From NCBI GenBank assembly GCA_932521025.1, contig OW051471.1, forward strand, positions 1,612,001 through 1,676,000: a DNA stretch of 64,000 nucleotides, in the 5' to 3' direction. The notes below the pieces were generated by a model. It was not told the DNA's origin. It did no database searches and was given only the letters and a program-made list of their open reading frames with translations. Of the stretch, positions 33,632 through 46,216 are shown in pieces. The stretch comes from Oscheius onirici. Lineage: Eukaryota; Nematoda; Chromadorea; Rhabditida; Rhabditidae. The stretch's first letter is position 1; each line of letters begins with the position of its first letter. Made by a program: the position numbers and the translations under genes.

Positions 33632-36600
33632 TTAGACAGCGAAATCGTCGGGAAGATCCGGTACGGGTATGAAGGCATAGCGTAAGAACATCAGCAAAAC
33701 GAGGACATTGAAAAATTGGAACATGAAGAGGAAGACGTGATCCACGCGGGAAAAGATCCTGTTCCATTCCTTTTCGACCTGAAATTCTGATGTTTTTTTT
33801 TAGTGTTTTGGGGAGTAGTCATAAAAGGAGTGCTCAAAATTTATCAGTACTTGCTGCGAATTGTAAACTAAAAAATCCTGATTTTAGGGTTAGACGAGAA
33901 GATATAAGAAAAACACTATGAAGTTTTGTAAGGCAAAGTGTTTGAGCCTCAAACACTTCCCTTGTTAGAATATGGCTATGTCCGGAAAATCCCATCTGTG
34001 GAGACCTATTCAGAGTTCTTTACACTTTGTAATCGACTAATGCATGATTTTCGAAACGTCAAAATCTTTTCTTTTGTAGCTCTCGTTCAGTTTTTTGTCA
34101 GTGTTGAAAATCGAATCAAAAAAGCTGCAAAAACTGATACAGGGACACAGTTCTAAAAGTTTCCACTCTTACAACTTTTGTTCGAACTCATGAACCAAGC
34201 AAAAAAGACTGTCATGCATTTAGCAAGAAACGTAGTTTTTTCGGCGTTCCTGGAACCACAGAACTTGTAGTCAGCAAATATACAAACTTTCTTCGAAACA
34301 TAGTTGTTTCCAGAAATTCTACTACATACTCTTGCGCAGCTGCTTTTAGTTCCGAGGCTTCATTTTCGATGTTTCTCCAATTGATGCTATTATAGCTGAC
34401 TTGAGCCTTCTTAAAACAGCACAAAATGTAACCCGAATGATCACACTTTGGTCTAAAAAAGAGCCTGTTTTTCGTACTTCTTCTAGATTTCCAATTTTTG
34501 GTACTTTTTTTTCCCTTCAAAACCTTCATATATAGAACTTCGTCTGTCCATGCCAATGCGGTTCTCCTTTCATCTCATCCCAAAAACTACATTTCTCTCA
34601 AAAACTGACCCTATTCTGCCACTGAGCCCTCTCCATTCTTTCCCTATAAGTTCTCTGAGCCTTGGCCACTTCTATTAGCTGTTGATGTATAGCTACGAGA
34701 TCCGGTACTTTTGGCCTAAAAACGGCCATAAAATCCATGAAAAATGACTCTAATTTACGTCATTTTGATGAGTTTCTCGGGCTCCAAAGAGATTCCATTG
34801 ACTCTCATGGCTTTCACCGGTTTGAGGAACAGACATCGGTATGCTGCCGTTGAGGGCATCTGCTCCGTTTGGATATAATTCCTCGACATTCCGAGCAGAG
34901 CCATAGAAATGGCTACTCCAATGGCACAGAGCATGATGACGACGATTATGTAGAAACCTGGAAATTTTGCGTTTAAAAAAAACAGCATAGCCAAACAAAC
35001 GTTGTGAAGGTGCAGCCATTTTATTTGTAACTTTGGTAAAACACAAAAGTTTGAAGAACCTTTTTGGTTTGTTCAATAAAGAAATCCCTTACTGTAGCCC
35101 ATTATTTTCGTGACCGTTAGAACATGTACACGTAGGATACTCACCAAGATTCTTGGTACTTTTCAGTGTTTTAACGGTCCGAAGTAACTGGGTTACGTTC
35201 TTTTGAACGGTTTCACAAAACGTTCAAAGGGAGAAATTTATAAAGACACTCAATTGCCCTTTTTTCTAACTATCAACATACGGCAGAAGCTACAGTATAC
35301 CGTTATCATTAGAGATTTTCTGTAATGGCAACTTTTCTTCTGACTAGGTGTCCTATCACAATGTCTTTTTTGCCTATAATGACTCAATTTGCAGCTGGGA
35401 AAGATTGTTTCACTAAGTATTTTAAGGAACAACATTTAGAGCGATATACTTTTCCTTTCTTGCTTCGTAGAAGAACTAAACGTTCTCTCAAAAAAATGTA
35501 CGCAGTTGCTGTTAGTCGTCAAGTCATGACTAAAAACATGCTCTGAAAGTTTCCAAATGTTAGAAATGTTTCAATGATTCCTTATGGGCTGTTTTTCACT
35601 CCAGAACACTAACTGATTGAAGAGTTTTTATTGCATTCCTAACAGCACCACGAAATCAATTCCGATTAATCTAACGGTACTTATAATTTGGCTGAAACAG
35701 AAAAACACGAAAACTTACCTAACAGTGGAATCGAGTTACTTTTCGGCATGGCTCCGGCAACGATGTCCAGAAGAACTGTCATGGCTAGAAGGGATCCCAG
35801 TCCTAGAGAGACCTGGAAATGATTCTTTCTCTTTTTCAGTTACTCTTTTAGGTGCATTTGCCACAAATTACTGGCTAGTTATCTGAATAAATACTATGAT
35901 GAAACCATTTTTTCTCTGTTCATTTGCTGTTATTCAAATTTTAGAGCGTTTCAACTCCTAACTAAATGAATGTCGTTCACAATATCTTGGGCATTTTGCT
36001 GGTAAACAAATGGAAAATTCACAGTATAAAAACTCGTTCGCTTCAAGACCTATTCTCTCCGAGTTAGCAAAAATTAGGTGTTCAGCTAGTAAAAGCTTAC
36101 GATAAGCTGCTAAAATTTGAATTTTGAATGCAAATGGAAGGTCGAGACGAACAGCTATAATAGGGATACGGTTAGAGTTTGATGGTTCCCAAGAAAATGT
36201 GTTCGGCTGGTTCTTCCTCAAAAGCTTTTGTAGGAAAAAAATGGGTACGTAGGAAACAAACTTGCGAGAGACGGATCAACAGAACTGCTTCACGAGTTGT
36301 TTACATAAAAGTAGTGTCCTCGATAAGTTTCTTTTCTCAAAAATCCTCATTTTTCCCAGTTATAACTGTCTAGAATTGTTCGAAGCATTCATTACATTTA
36401 TATTTTCGCATTGTTTCAAATTATCTATAAATCCACAACGTTGTAATTCGATTTGCTCATTCCACCGAATCAAAAGAATGTTATCTAACCCCACTATCCC
36501 CCAACTTCCCCCTTTCTCTGCAGCCTGCTTTTGAAGTTCTTACGCTGCACTTGGCTCTGAGAACTTTACGCTCTGCTGTTGGTAATCCTGCCCTCGTGGG

Positions 36601-39600
36601 GCCCTCAGACAAACCTTCTCGTTCCGAGGTCCGTCGTTACTTCCGGGACTGAAAATTCCCAAAATGGAGAGGGCGGAGATGAGAAAGGTCGGCACGACAA
36701 TGACAGTGATGTAGTAGATGGGACGACGATTGAGGTGAAGGATGTAGTGGACCTGGAAAAGGTTTTTTGTTACAGATAAATGATGATAGGGGAAGTTTTT
36801 GCTAGAAGTTGATTATTGCATGTTATGTTGGTGAAAAAAAAGTCGCTTCCTTTTTTTTCATAGGGCAAAAAGAAAAAATATTTTGGTGGATATGGTGTAA
36901 TTTTTAGTGTTTCAACAGGTAATATAATATACGAATGAATAATGTCGCAATTCATGTGTTAGAAATACTGTGTCACAAATGTCAAAAAATAACGAAACGA
37001 CAGATTTTTCGGTAGAAATAGGAAGACAAATCGTTGAAAAAATTCGACGGAATAATGTTGAGAATTGCTTTCTAAAAAGAAACTCACCTCAGCTCTGTAC
37101 TCTCCATCCTCCATGAACTTCATCTGTCTCACAGTGACGTTGATCACTTCCCATTCTGCGTTTCCCTGAAATTGTTAGTGTTTTTATGTTTCGAGAATTA
37201 GATCAATACGGCTGTTCCCGCTTGATCATCCGTTTCTGACAATTTACAGTAGCATCATATTAGGTCGAGAGGTAAGTGTTTTCCTCTCACCCATAACTCC
37301 TTTCACTTTCATCGAAATCGACTGATCTTTTTTTCAAAATGTAGGTCTACACTAGGCGGAATTAATAGGCTATGTGAGAGACCTATATATCTCATCGTCT
37401 GAGAACAGTGACCCTTTTAATTTTCGATCAAAACACTATTTTAACCATAACTCCTCAGGGTTGGATCCTACAAAAAAGTTGTCAACTAATGAAAACCTTA
37501 GCTCAGAATGACAAACAAAATGGTTTTTTGAACACTATTTTTTTTAGCAAAAACATTTTTTGGTCAAAAATTTTCACCTATTTCCATCATTTGTCCACCA
37601 ATTTTGACGTTCCACCACTCATTTTAGGGGTAATTTTCGACGAAAAATCGATTAGAAACAAGTAAACATTGAAAAAATGAGTGTAGAACGAGAAAAATGC
37701 AAAAATGAAACTTGCAGTGGGTCCCGCCACGCAGTTGGCCTATTTCCCCTGCACGGCTGCACGGCTATAATGAGACTGTCTCTTTAAAGGACTGGTGCAC
37801 TTGGTCCCGCCGCGAAAAATTCTACAGTAAGCCCTCAGTAAGCTTTCAATTTGGATAGACTATATAGCATGCAAACTTTGGATACTTGGTCATCGGACGT
37901 AAATTATGCTCCTCTCCTCGAAAAAGACTATATTCTTGTTACCAAACAGTTTCTTTTTGTTTTTCTTTTACGATATAAACTTCACTTTTATGCCTTTTCA
38001 ATTTCTTGCGTTTGTTCTCATTGTTTGTTCTCAATAAAACTTACGGAAAAGTACGAGTCCCTCGGCGGCTGAGTAGCGTTGACGTCCATTTCTTCAATAT
38101 TCAGCAGTGGACTGGCCAAGGCAATTGCACAAAACTGCGTATCGAAGGGAAAAAGATCTATGTTGATTCGGCAGAGCGTCGTGACAAATTGAGGAATGTT
38201 GACCTTTACATGGCCGGTATGCTGAACCCGGACGTCGTAACGCTCCTCGCTCAGCATGTCCTTCGTGTCCATGCTGAAAAATAAGCGTTTTTGATAGAAA
38301 ATAGTCGAAAATCTGAGACCTGTAGGCTACTTCGTTGAAAAAAGTCATTTTTGCCCCAAAATTGGCTCACATGGGCCACCGTTTGGTGTGTAAAGTGTTT
38401 TTCAGCTTTCTAGTATTCTGGAAAGTTGCAGAACAGATCGAAAGCTACAACTTTGCAGAGCATGGCTGAGATTGAAAATGGTGTTTTGGTCAAGAAATGG
38501 CAGGTAATAGAAGTCGACGTTGACGTTTTGTGGGGCACTGCCTCAGAAAGATCAAGCAGAGCTGTGCGAGACTGACTGGTTACAAGCGAGACGAGCGAGA
38601 CTGCTGGTTACATGTTTTCAATGAAGCATTATGCAACTTTTTCGGGAAACAATCTTCGTATCAAGACAAAATAATCTTGATATGAAGATTGTGTCAAACC
38701 TCTGCATGTTTTTCAGTGACGCGAAATTGCGTACGCGCGCAAGAAATTATTTGAAGAGGGGGGGGGGGGGGGTACGGCTTCGGCGGGAAAGGAGAAAAGC
38801 AAAAAAAAAAGCATTTGGATACGGTACGCAAATCTGCGTAACACAAACTACAGATGATCAGAATTATTTGCGTTTGCGTTTCAGCGAACAGGTTTAGTAA
38901 TGAGAGGATCAGTATCTCAATCTCTGTCTCACAAGCGAAAACCTCGTATAAAACCAGTTTTACGTCAAATGATTTTAAAACTAACCAAGGGACCGTCTTG
39001 AATCTAAAAAATAAACGAATAAAAAATTTGACTAAACTATTTCTTGATTTTTTTCTTTGCCCGTTGTATTTTTCATTTCATTTTATTGACACAAATTACA
39101 GCCTGGAAGGAACCATTTTTTCAGATTTTTTAGTATTGGAAACGAAAAGAAGATACATCCTAATTGCTTCCAAGCTGTATGAGCCCATATTTCGTTGTCA
39201 GTAAACCCGAAAAAAAAATTCCTTGAAAGTTTTTAAAAACCCAGATATTATTATACCTATTGTAAATGAAGAGCTTCGGCACCCAGACGAGATTCTGAGG
39301 AATGACGACCTGCTTAACGCCTTTGAACAGATCCGGATCCCATGAGAGCTTAGGATCATGCCATTTTTGAACATGGGAGATGACAAAACTTGCCACTTGC
39401 TGGTTTTCTCTCTGAAATTTGAACTTTTTTGTTTCAATAGTTTCATAACAGCCAGGCCAATGCAAGAGAACTGATCTCATTTCGTTTCCAAAAATATGAA
39501 TCTTGTTTCAAAGAGTACATGAACATTTTCAAAATACGCGGTTTTATTGAGCAGGTGTCCATCTACAAATTACCTTTACAAGATGCCATCCACGAAAATA

Positions 39601-40671
39601 GCGTTTTTTCAACTTTTCGGCAAAATTTTCTACTTTTCAGATCTTCGGGGCTTATCCCATGGTTACGGTAATGGGTGTGGCCGCCAAAAATGGGTTATAA
39701 TATTTTTAATTGAGCTTTTTTTCTTTTTTTTGCTTGGTATGTTCATTAGATAGTAAACAAAAAAGTTTCGATAAAAGCTATATACTTTTTGTGATTGATC
39801 TCTTCGTTAGTTGGGCTCAGGTTCGAAAGAAACGTTCTGCACGGTACCCGAGTTTTCGGGGCTGACTCTCAGTGAAAACGGTCAATTTGAAAAAACTCAC
39901 TACGCAAAAATCTTGGCTGAGTATCCAATGTTTACACGTTGTATCAAATTGGCTACAGCACACAAAGATTAGATTACTCAGTCAAGATTTTTCAAAGTGG
40001 CCTTTTTCAAATTGAACACTTCGACGGCGAGTGCATAACTTTCAATAGTTTTGAGCCACTACGTTCTGCCTAACTTTTGCGCAATCATGGTAAACCTTTT
40101 CGTGAAATTTTTCAATAGAATTTCTCAACAGTTCCAAATAACTTTTTTTTGTTGCTACATTCGTTCTGTAAGAGGGAGAGAATAGCCATTTTTCGATTGG
40201 AGGTACTGGATAGACAAAATATTCTCTGAACAAAAAAACCTACCACTTCCGTCAAAATTCCTAATACTATCGTCATGTGAACAATCACGGGATGGTCAGT
40301 TTCGGAGTTTGGCCTGACTCTCCGGTCATATCGGTGCATAACACTGTCGATGACGCTGGTCGGGTCGCCTGGAAGAACTGAAACTTGTAATCTGGTTACT
40401 GTCACTGTTACTGTCACTTTTACTGTTTGTGTTACTCACAATAAGTCTCTCATCCGTCTTCTCCCCAAAGTACACCCTTGTTATCCGACTTCTTGTCCCC
40501 ACTAATTCAAACTTCCGTGTCAGTACGTCCTCCTAATTATTTTCAACATGTCTTTATTGCCCTCCTTCAAAAAAAAATCCCAGACTTACTCAGTTTCTCG
40601 TGGTGTTTTCGAGCCTGACGAGAGGAGACAAACTGTGGCCCCAGGAGCCACAGCAAGCTGACCAACAACAT
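33632..40671 (-). CDS. Cys-loop ligand-gated ion channel subunit, nicotinic-receptor-like (LGC type)
   Basis: Ten exons in phase on the minus strand: 40671-40590, 40377-40244, 39411-39257, 38273-38045, 37165-37088, 36752-36615, 35812-35719, 34957-34759, 34715-34610 and 33778-33632, giving 453 residues. Seen: signal peptide (about 1-18); loop-D region WHDPKLSWDP (89-97) and WVPKLFIYN (115-123); the Cys-loop with Cys158 and Cys172 thirteen residues apart around LFPFD; TM1 (about 238-260); TM2 from 273 (VSLGLGSLLAMTVLLD); TM3 (304-326); a short M3-M4 loop; TM4 (about 418-442) and a tail ending DDFAV. Glu at -1' and Leu at 9' fit a cation channel. No vicinal Cys pair is present in loop C, so it would be a non-alpha subunit or bind a ligand other than acetylcholine in the classic way. 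The family in nematodes is large; I do not assign an orthologue. Confidence 0.93.
37258..37485. repeat. Family P repeat, half copy
   Basis: Starts TTAGGTCGAGAGGTAAGTG and runs through the family core to TACAAAAAAGTTGTCAACTA. It lies in intron 4 of the ion channel gene (between exons 4 and 5). Confidence 0.68.
37562..37783. repeat. Half of a TTAA MITE
   Basis: Matches the right half of the element at 1244-1695 and ends GAGACTGTCTCTTTAA. The left half is missing, replaced by the family P repeat just upstream. Confidence 0.75.
38400..38510. repeat. Small dispersed hairpin repeat (GTTCTGCAAAGTTGTAG motif)
   Basis: Contains GAAAGTTGCAGAAC and CTACAACTTTGCAGAGCATG in inverted order. Related hairpins are at 44087-44139, 57598-57640 and 62054-62110, and a fainter one inside 42391-42580. 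Confidence 0.55.
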
Positions 40672-42390
40672 CCGCCTAGAGAAGAAGAGGAGAGAGACAG
40701 ACTGAAACTTGTTACATTTTGTTTTTGTTTCACATGAAGAACAAAGAGACAGGAAAATGGTAGGAAGTTGATGGGTGACAGCTTTTCATGATAAACCAAA
40801 ATCAAAGAAATTCTTGCACCAATACAAGAAGCACCGATCCTGCGAAGCTAGGATGTGATGAAAGCAGAAACATAAGTGTTCAAAAAATGGAAAGATGGTC
40901 GGGTAAACCCTTTGAAATTGAAACAAAAACTGAAATGACCCATGATATTTTTTGATAACTATATGTGACAAGGAAATGGTAAACAAGAATTCCTTTTTTG
41001 AGGAAGGCTCTTTCGAGAAAGAAAGATCGAGGAACGTATACATAAAACCAAGCTAGACAGCCATTACAGTAAACTTATGGTAGGCTATTATAAAAAAGAA
41101 AAACTACGAACTTTTCTGAGTACCAGAAGTCTAATAAGTAAGCCACTCGAATGTTTTGGTCGCAGACGAAAATCAAACACATAGAAAGCTCAGAAACGGA
41201 TGTGTGCACGTATCGAAACAACTTGGTAGAAATGGAAAACTTTCTGCTGATAACAACCTGACAGAATGCGTTTAGAGTAAAAACAAACGTGGGTACAGTT
41301 TTCTGATTCCTAAACCTTCCGATTCTTCTGGACTCCCCCTACTGATCAAAAATCCAATTCTTACAAGGACTCTTCCAGACGAAGAAGGAGAGAGAACAAA
41401 ATATAGGAAGAGAGTCCAAACTAGAAAAGAGAAGAGAGTACTTCTCTAATCTAAGCGCGTGTGGGAGGAGGAGTCTCAAGAGTCTGGAGCCCAGTTATGA
41501 AATCAGAAGAAGAAGGAGAACCACGGGACTCTGGAATCCCAGACTCAAAAATTCTAAAGGGTTCCAGTGTTAGGTTTCACACGGACAGGCGGGGGAGGAA
41601 GAGTTCAAAACGAGTCCAACTAAGTTTTTCTTGCTACCTTTTCGTTTTCTACCACAAATGTTGAATAGCTTCCGACCATTGAAGTGATGGTTGACCTATT
41701 TGTGAAACAAAAAAGAACTTTAGAAAGATTGCGGAGTCATTTCAGGAACCGTTGTGCAGATGATCAACTATTCCTACGTTCTTATTGCTGTAAATTTGGA
41801 AAAGGAAAACTTTTTAAACTGAAGTTGCTCTCTCCGTGGGACAAAAATGCTGTAGGAATATTTGGGAATGGAGATAATTATGAGATTCTTTCTAGTTTCA
41901 AGTTGAGGGCTAAAGAAAAGCTCAGCTACCGTGCTCGTTTGTTAGCAAATCTAATATTCAAAATATTCTATTTTCATCATTTTTTCTTGTGTAAATACAA
42001 TGGAATTCAATAGCGAAATGAAACTTGTTTTGGCAACCGATAGTTTTCGAACAATTCGTGAAACAACAGTAGAAAGGTTCGGAATCTGGTTGATTCTATA
42101 AGTTTTTTCGGTTTCAAGATAAGACCTAAAGAATAGCTGGGCTACACTTTTTGCTTGCGTCCTCCAATTATCCAAAAAGCTTATTTTTCATTTTTTATGG
42201 CGGCAAACTTGACAAGAGACATTTTATTTACTGAATTATTTACTAAGACTATTTACTAAGATTAGGCCTATTTACTGTAGAAGCCAATGGGATTATCTGA
42301 AACATTTTTTGGTTTCAAGTTGGGGGAACTAAAGGAAAATTTACTCTCTTTGTTGTTTGTAGCTGTTGATATGTCCTAAAACCTCTATTC
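40672..42390. other. Upstream of the ion channel gene, no gene seen
   Basis: AT-rich DNA with a purine-rich stretch at about 41375-41460. It probably holds the promoter of the minus-strand channel gene; no specific motif is claimed. Confidence 0.45.
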
Positions 42391-42580
42391 GAAACCCCCT
42401 ACGTAAGATACGCAATTACGTATTCACGTTTTCAGGGTCAAGATGACATGTTTCAGCGTTCTGCAAGTTATAGAAAACTTCAGGGGCTTGGCAGAACATC
42501 ACAATGTCAGAAAATGCCGTCTTGACTCCAAAAAACGTGAATACGTAATTGCGGGTTTTACGTAATGGGGGGGGGGCTTC
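42391..42580. mobile_element. 190-bp palindromic element with TACGTAA ends
   Basis: Inverted arms: AATTACGTATTCACGTTTT near 42413-42431 pairs with its complement near 42533-42551, and outer CCCCCTACGTAA pairs with the TACGTAATGGGGG end. Centre carries a GTTCTGCAAG motif. Confidence 0.7.
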
Positions 42581-43182
42581 AAAATAAAGGGTAGTCCATT
42601 TTCACCGTTAGTTGAACCCGTTTTTTGATACAGACGGCTGCATAGACGAGGTAGTCAAAAGAGCAATGATATTCAATCATCAGTTGCCTAAATTAAGATT
42701 TGGTGAAACAAAAAAACAACTTGAAATGGCAAACGTTAGAAAACTGAAGTTCACGTGAACTTGGAAAGAACAGGTGGACACTACTCTCTGAGAGATACTT
42801 CAAGAGAACGGGAGAGGACCTGAGAGCCGCGAGTGCAATCCAACACCTCACTGAGCAGCATTAGCAGTGGCATAGCAGAAGTCACTAAAATATGGGACAG
42901 ATGAACTTACCCATGTGTTCTTCATGTCCGAATGAACTTTGAGAAGAGAGAGAGAGAGTTAGTTTTCTTGGAAAAAATGAAAAGAAGAAGAGGATAGGAA
43001 CTTCCGGTACCTTGTATGCAGGGAATAGGAACTTTTTTTCGTTTTTTTTTTTTGGAATAACCTGGCTAGCACTATGGAAACGCTTTGGAGCTGTTTGATA
43101 GAAAAGGTGAAGCGTAAAAGAATGGAAAATTGGATGAGAATCGGGAAAATGTACTGGGATTGTGTTACTATTACTGTTACAG

Positions 43183-43385
43183 TACAGTCAACTCTCGATA
43201 TAGAGGACACCCGATATAGGAGAATTCACCATATAGGAGACATTTTTGGTCCTAAAAACGAAAACCCCCCGTTCTTAGTGTATTTTGACTTTCGACTCTC
43301 GATATTTGGAATAGGAGAATTTTTTTTGGCACCAATAGTAGAGTTCAGTTATTTTTTCCTCTCGATATAAGAGAATTCTTTTGTG
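43183..43385. repeat. Cluster of TCTCGATATAGGAGA repeats
   Basis: Starts TACAGTCAACTCTCGATATA, a terminus type seen in pogo/Tigger-like elements, followed by several direct and diverged copies of ATATAGGAGAATTC. The complement terminus is at 45698-45717, so 43183-45717 may be one 2.5-kb unit; the evidence for that is only the ends. Confidence 0.5.
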
Positions 43386-43479
43386 CCGTGATTTTGCGTA
43401 CAGTCACTCACGCAAAATTGAAGTTTTCGCATTTTTTTCGTTTGTGAAGGCGAAGGCTCTCTATTTTTTTCATTTCTCA

Positions 43480-43708
43480 CCAGCCGACTTCGTCGCCTGG
43501 CGGCGCGGTAACGTCACAGTTTTCTACCTATTTCTAAAGCTTTCTACTTGCCTCTGACACAGAAGAAGCCAAAGTCTGTAAAAACTCCAAGTTCAAAAGT
43601 AACTTGCTGACAATTTCTAACTTGTCACGACGAATCTCGTGGCCATGGACAAACAGACAAACACACAGAGTCCGCCACAGACGCCATAGCTTTTTAATAG
43701 TTTAGAAG
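43480..43708 (-). mobile_element. SINE type 4, internally deleted copy e
   Basis: Both ends of the family are present (AGCCGACTTCGTCGCC near 43481 and AGCTTTTTAATAGTTTAGA near 43690), but the tRNA-like middle is missing. Confidence 0.6.
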
Positions 43709-44479
43709 ATTTCTTTACATACTGTTTGAGTTCTCATGAGCTCATAGCAACCTCCGGACTAGGGGAAGTGACCGAAACCCCGCTGTTCAAAAAGGTAACT
43801 GAAACCCCGCGGTGTTTCGGCTACCTTTTCTGGTTGACGGGGTTTCGCTATACCACCCTTCGGACACCTTCGACGGCTGGTCTACTTTTGTCCCCCCCTA
43901 ACTTTTGGCTAGCCGGAATGGCTTTTCTACTGTTCATCTAAGGTTTTGAGCTGGGTAAGCAGAAAAACACGGCTCTGGTGGTTTTTTGGTTTTTTTAACA
44001 AGTGGTTTTTTGAAAAATAAGTGCTTTTGAAGACAAAGTGGTCTCCATCCTATTCCGCTGTTTTCTAAGCGAAGAAGTAGTTTACATGTTCTGCAGAGTT
44101 GTAGAGTAGATCAAGCACAACAACTTTGTAGAACATCACCACTCTGTCCGACCAAGACATCACTATGAAATCAGGCTGTGAAGCTGCGGGCCACCTTCTT
44201 ATCAGCACTGAATGGTTCCGAAGATGCTTCCTCACCTAAACTGAGTCATCTGATCCAACTGAGTACTTACTGTTACTCTGACTAGCCTGACTGATCTGCC
44301 GTCCCTAGTTTCACAGTTATTGAACCGATGGAGAGACAGTCTAATGAGAACAAAGAGGCATAACTGTTTTTCTACCGGTGTTTAATTCCAATCAGAACAG
44401 TCAGTTTCTTAGATGATAGGAGAAACACCACAAAAGTGTAGATAGACATAAGTATCAGTTCATAAAGAGAAACCTATCG

Positions 44480-45334
44480 ACTAATACAGTATTGCTAATA
44501 AGTTTTGACCCTCGGGCCCATAAATTTTTTCGGCATGAGATATTGCAAATCGGCAACGTGTCCCATTCTTCTTTACATTTGGGCTATTTCGTATCAAAAA
44601 TTCAGACCCTAGGTGCTATCTACGAGTTTTGGCAGAGTTTTGAACCAAAGTCCTTCGCACCCCTCCCATATCCCACCCTTCCTGTGTAAAGGAACCAAAC
44701 TAATTCCATTGGGGCCGGATGACCATTGGTGGTGCCAACTACCGCCCAGAGTTTCAGACCAAACCGTTTAGCCATTCTTGAGAAATGTGTTTCGCCAACT
44801 CCGATTTTGACCCAACTTCAACGCTTCATATCTCGGTCATCTTTCAACTTTTTTCAATTTTTCAACATTTGTTGGAAAGCCTTTTATCTGATCTAAATAG
44901 TTACAGAACGTGCCAAAAAGGATAAATGCTGTTTTCAATGAGCACCGAGGCCGCAAAGTTATGGTCTCATTTACAAACAGACCAATAACCCTTTTGTCAC
45001 GGAAATTTGTCACGGAAACGCATTTTGGAAATTTGAACTTAGTTAATAAACAATCGAAATATGATGCCCGCAAAGTAGGCCAAAATCGGAGTTGGCGAAA
45101 CACATTTCTCGAGAATGGCTAAACGGTTTGGTCTGAAAGGGATATGGGAGGGGTGCGAAGGACTTTGGTTCAAAACTCTGCCAAAACTCGTAGATAGCAC
45201 CTAGGGTCTGAATTTTTGATACGAAATAGCCCAAATGTAAAGAAGAATGGGACACGTTGCCGATTTGCAATATCTCATGCCGAAAAAATTTATGGGCCCG
45301 AGGGTCAAAACTTATTAGCAGGACTAGTAAGGGA
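44480..45334. mobile_element. Large fold-back element
   Basis: Outer arms 44487-44683 and 45138-45334 are inverted copies, nearly identical by eye, starting TGCTAATAAGTTTTGACC. Inner arms 44753-44812 and about 45082-45137 pair next. An unmatched stretch near 44684-44752 is present in only one arm. Open frames in it are mirror images and look non-coding. Confidence 0.85.
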
Positions 45335-45636
45335 TCAATCAAATCGAATGATTCAGCTTTGTTCGGGCAAGGTTCTCCAATAATAGACACAAAAAAAGCA
45401 TTTACTAGTGAAAAACTGAATATAACATTAAAACCGGTCTTTATACACTAGGGCCTGATGCTTTCGAGGCTATTCGCTTAAAGTCAAAGTGAAATTGTTG
45501 ATTTTTTTCATGTTTGTTAGGTCTTTTGGCTTAGGATAAATGGCCTCATAAATGAACAAAAACGCAAAACGCGCAAAAGAACAGTATTCAACGAAATTGG
45601 GCCATTTGAAGTCATTTTGGTCACATTTTAACCAAA

Positions 45637-45717
45637 CTCTCGATATAGGAGAACTCACCAAATAGGAGACTTTTTTCATGCAAAAGTCGAGTCTCCTATA
45701 TCGAGAGTTGATTGTAC
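45637..45717. repeat. Hairpin of CTCTCGATATAGGAGA repeats
   Basis: CTCTCGATATAGGAGA at 45645-45660 and its complement at 45690-45707 flank a short loop; the right terminus matches the one at 43183 in reverse. Confidence 0.65.
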
Positions 45718-45842
45718 TTGTATGGACGTTTTGGCATGGTAGTCACCACGTAATGCTTATTTCCTACAACATTTTAGTTTACAAAGGCAACACAAAAAAA
45801 ACTGAAGCTAGTTTCGGTACTTCACTTTCAAGAAGGGGAGTT

Positions 45843-46208
45843 GGTTGTACTGCAGTAGGCGCCTCCCTTCGTTCAAACATTTTTGGCACGAATTCCCAAA
45901 CTGGCCTGAAATTGCGTTTTTCGGCATTTTTCACATTTTTAAGCGAGCTCGATGAATTCAGCGTGTAAAACAACCCCCTAGATGTGGAAATTTGTCGAAA
46001 ATAGCCAGAAATATAAGACAAGTGAGGACGGCTTATGTAGAGCAAGCGTCGGCTTCATAATATTTTTGACTAGTTTACACGTCCTGGTGGTTGCTTTTCA
46101 CGCTGAATTCGATAAACTTGGTTACAAACAGGAAAATAGAAGAAAAATGGTGAAAAACGCGAGTTTAGGATTGTTTGAACGAAGGGAGGCGCCTACTGCA
46201 GTACAACC
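45843..46208. mobile_element. hAT-type MITE (GGTTGTACTGCAGTAGG ends)
   Basis: Terminal inverted repeats of about 37 bp start GGTTGTACTGCAGTAGGCGC; the element is 366 bp and is flanked by a perfect 8-bp duplication GGGGAGTT (45835-45842, 46209-46216). Confidence 0.9.
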
Positions 46209-46216
46209 GGGGAGTT

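Noticed and set aside
40100-40420. Regularly spaced repeats suggestive of a CRISPR-like array
   Set aside because: Only ACTGTTACTGTCACT simple-sequence repetition next to an exon; no spacer-repeat structure, and the genome is eukaryotic.
23914-40671. Operon linking the GPCR and the ion channel
   Set aside because: They are on opposite strands and converge, so they cannot share a transcript.
44487-45390. Mirror-image open frames of 65 and 115 codons with identical wording
   Set aside because: They are the two arms of a fold-back element read in opposite directions.
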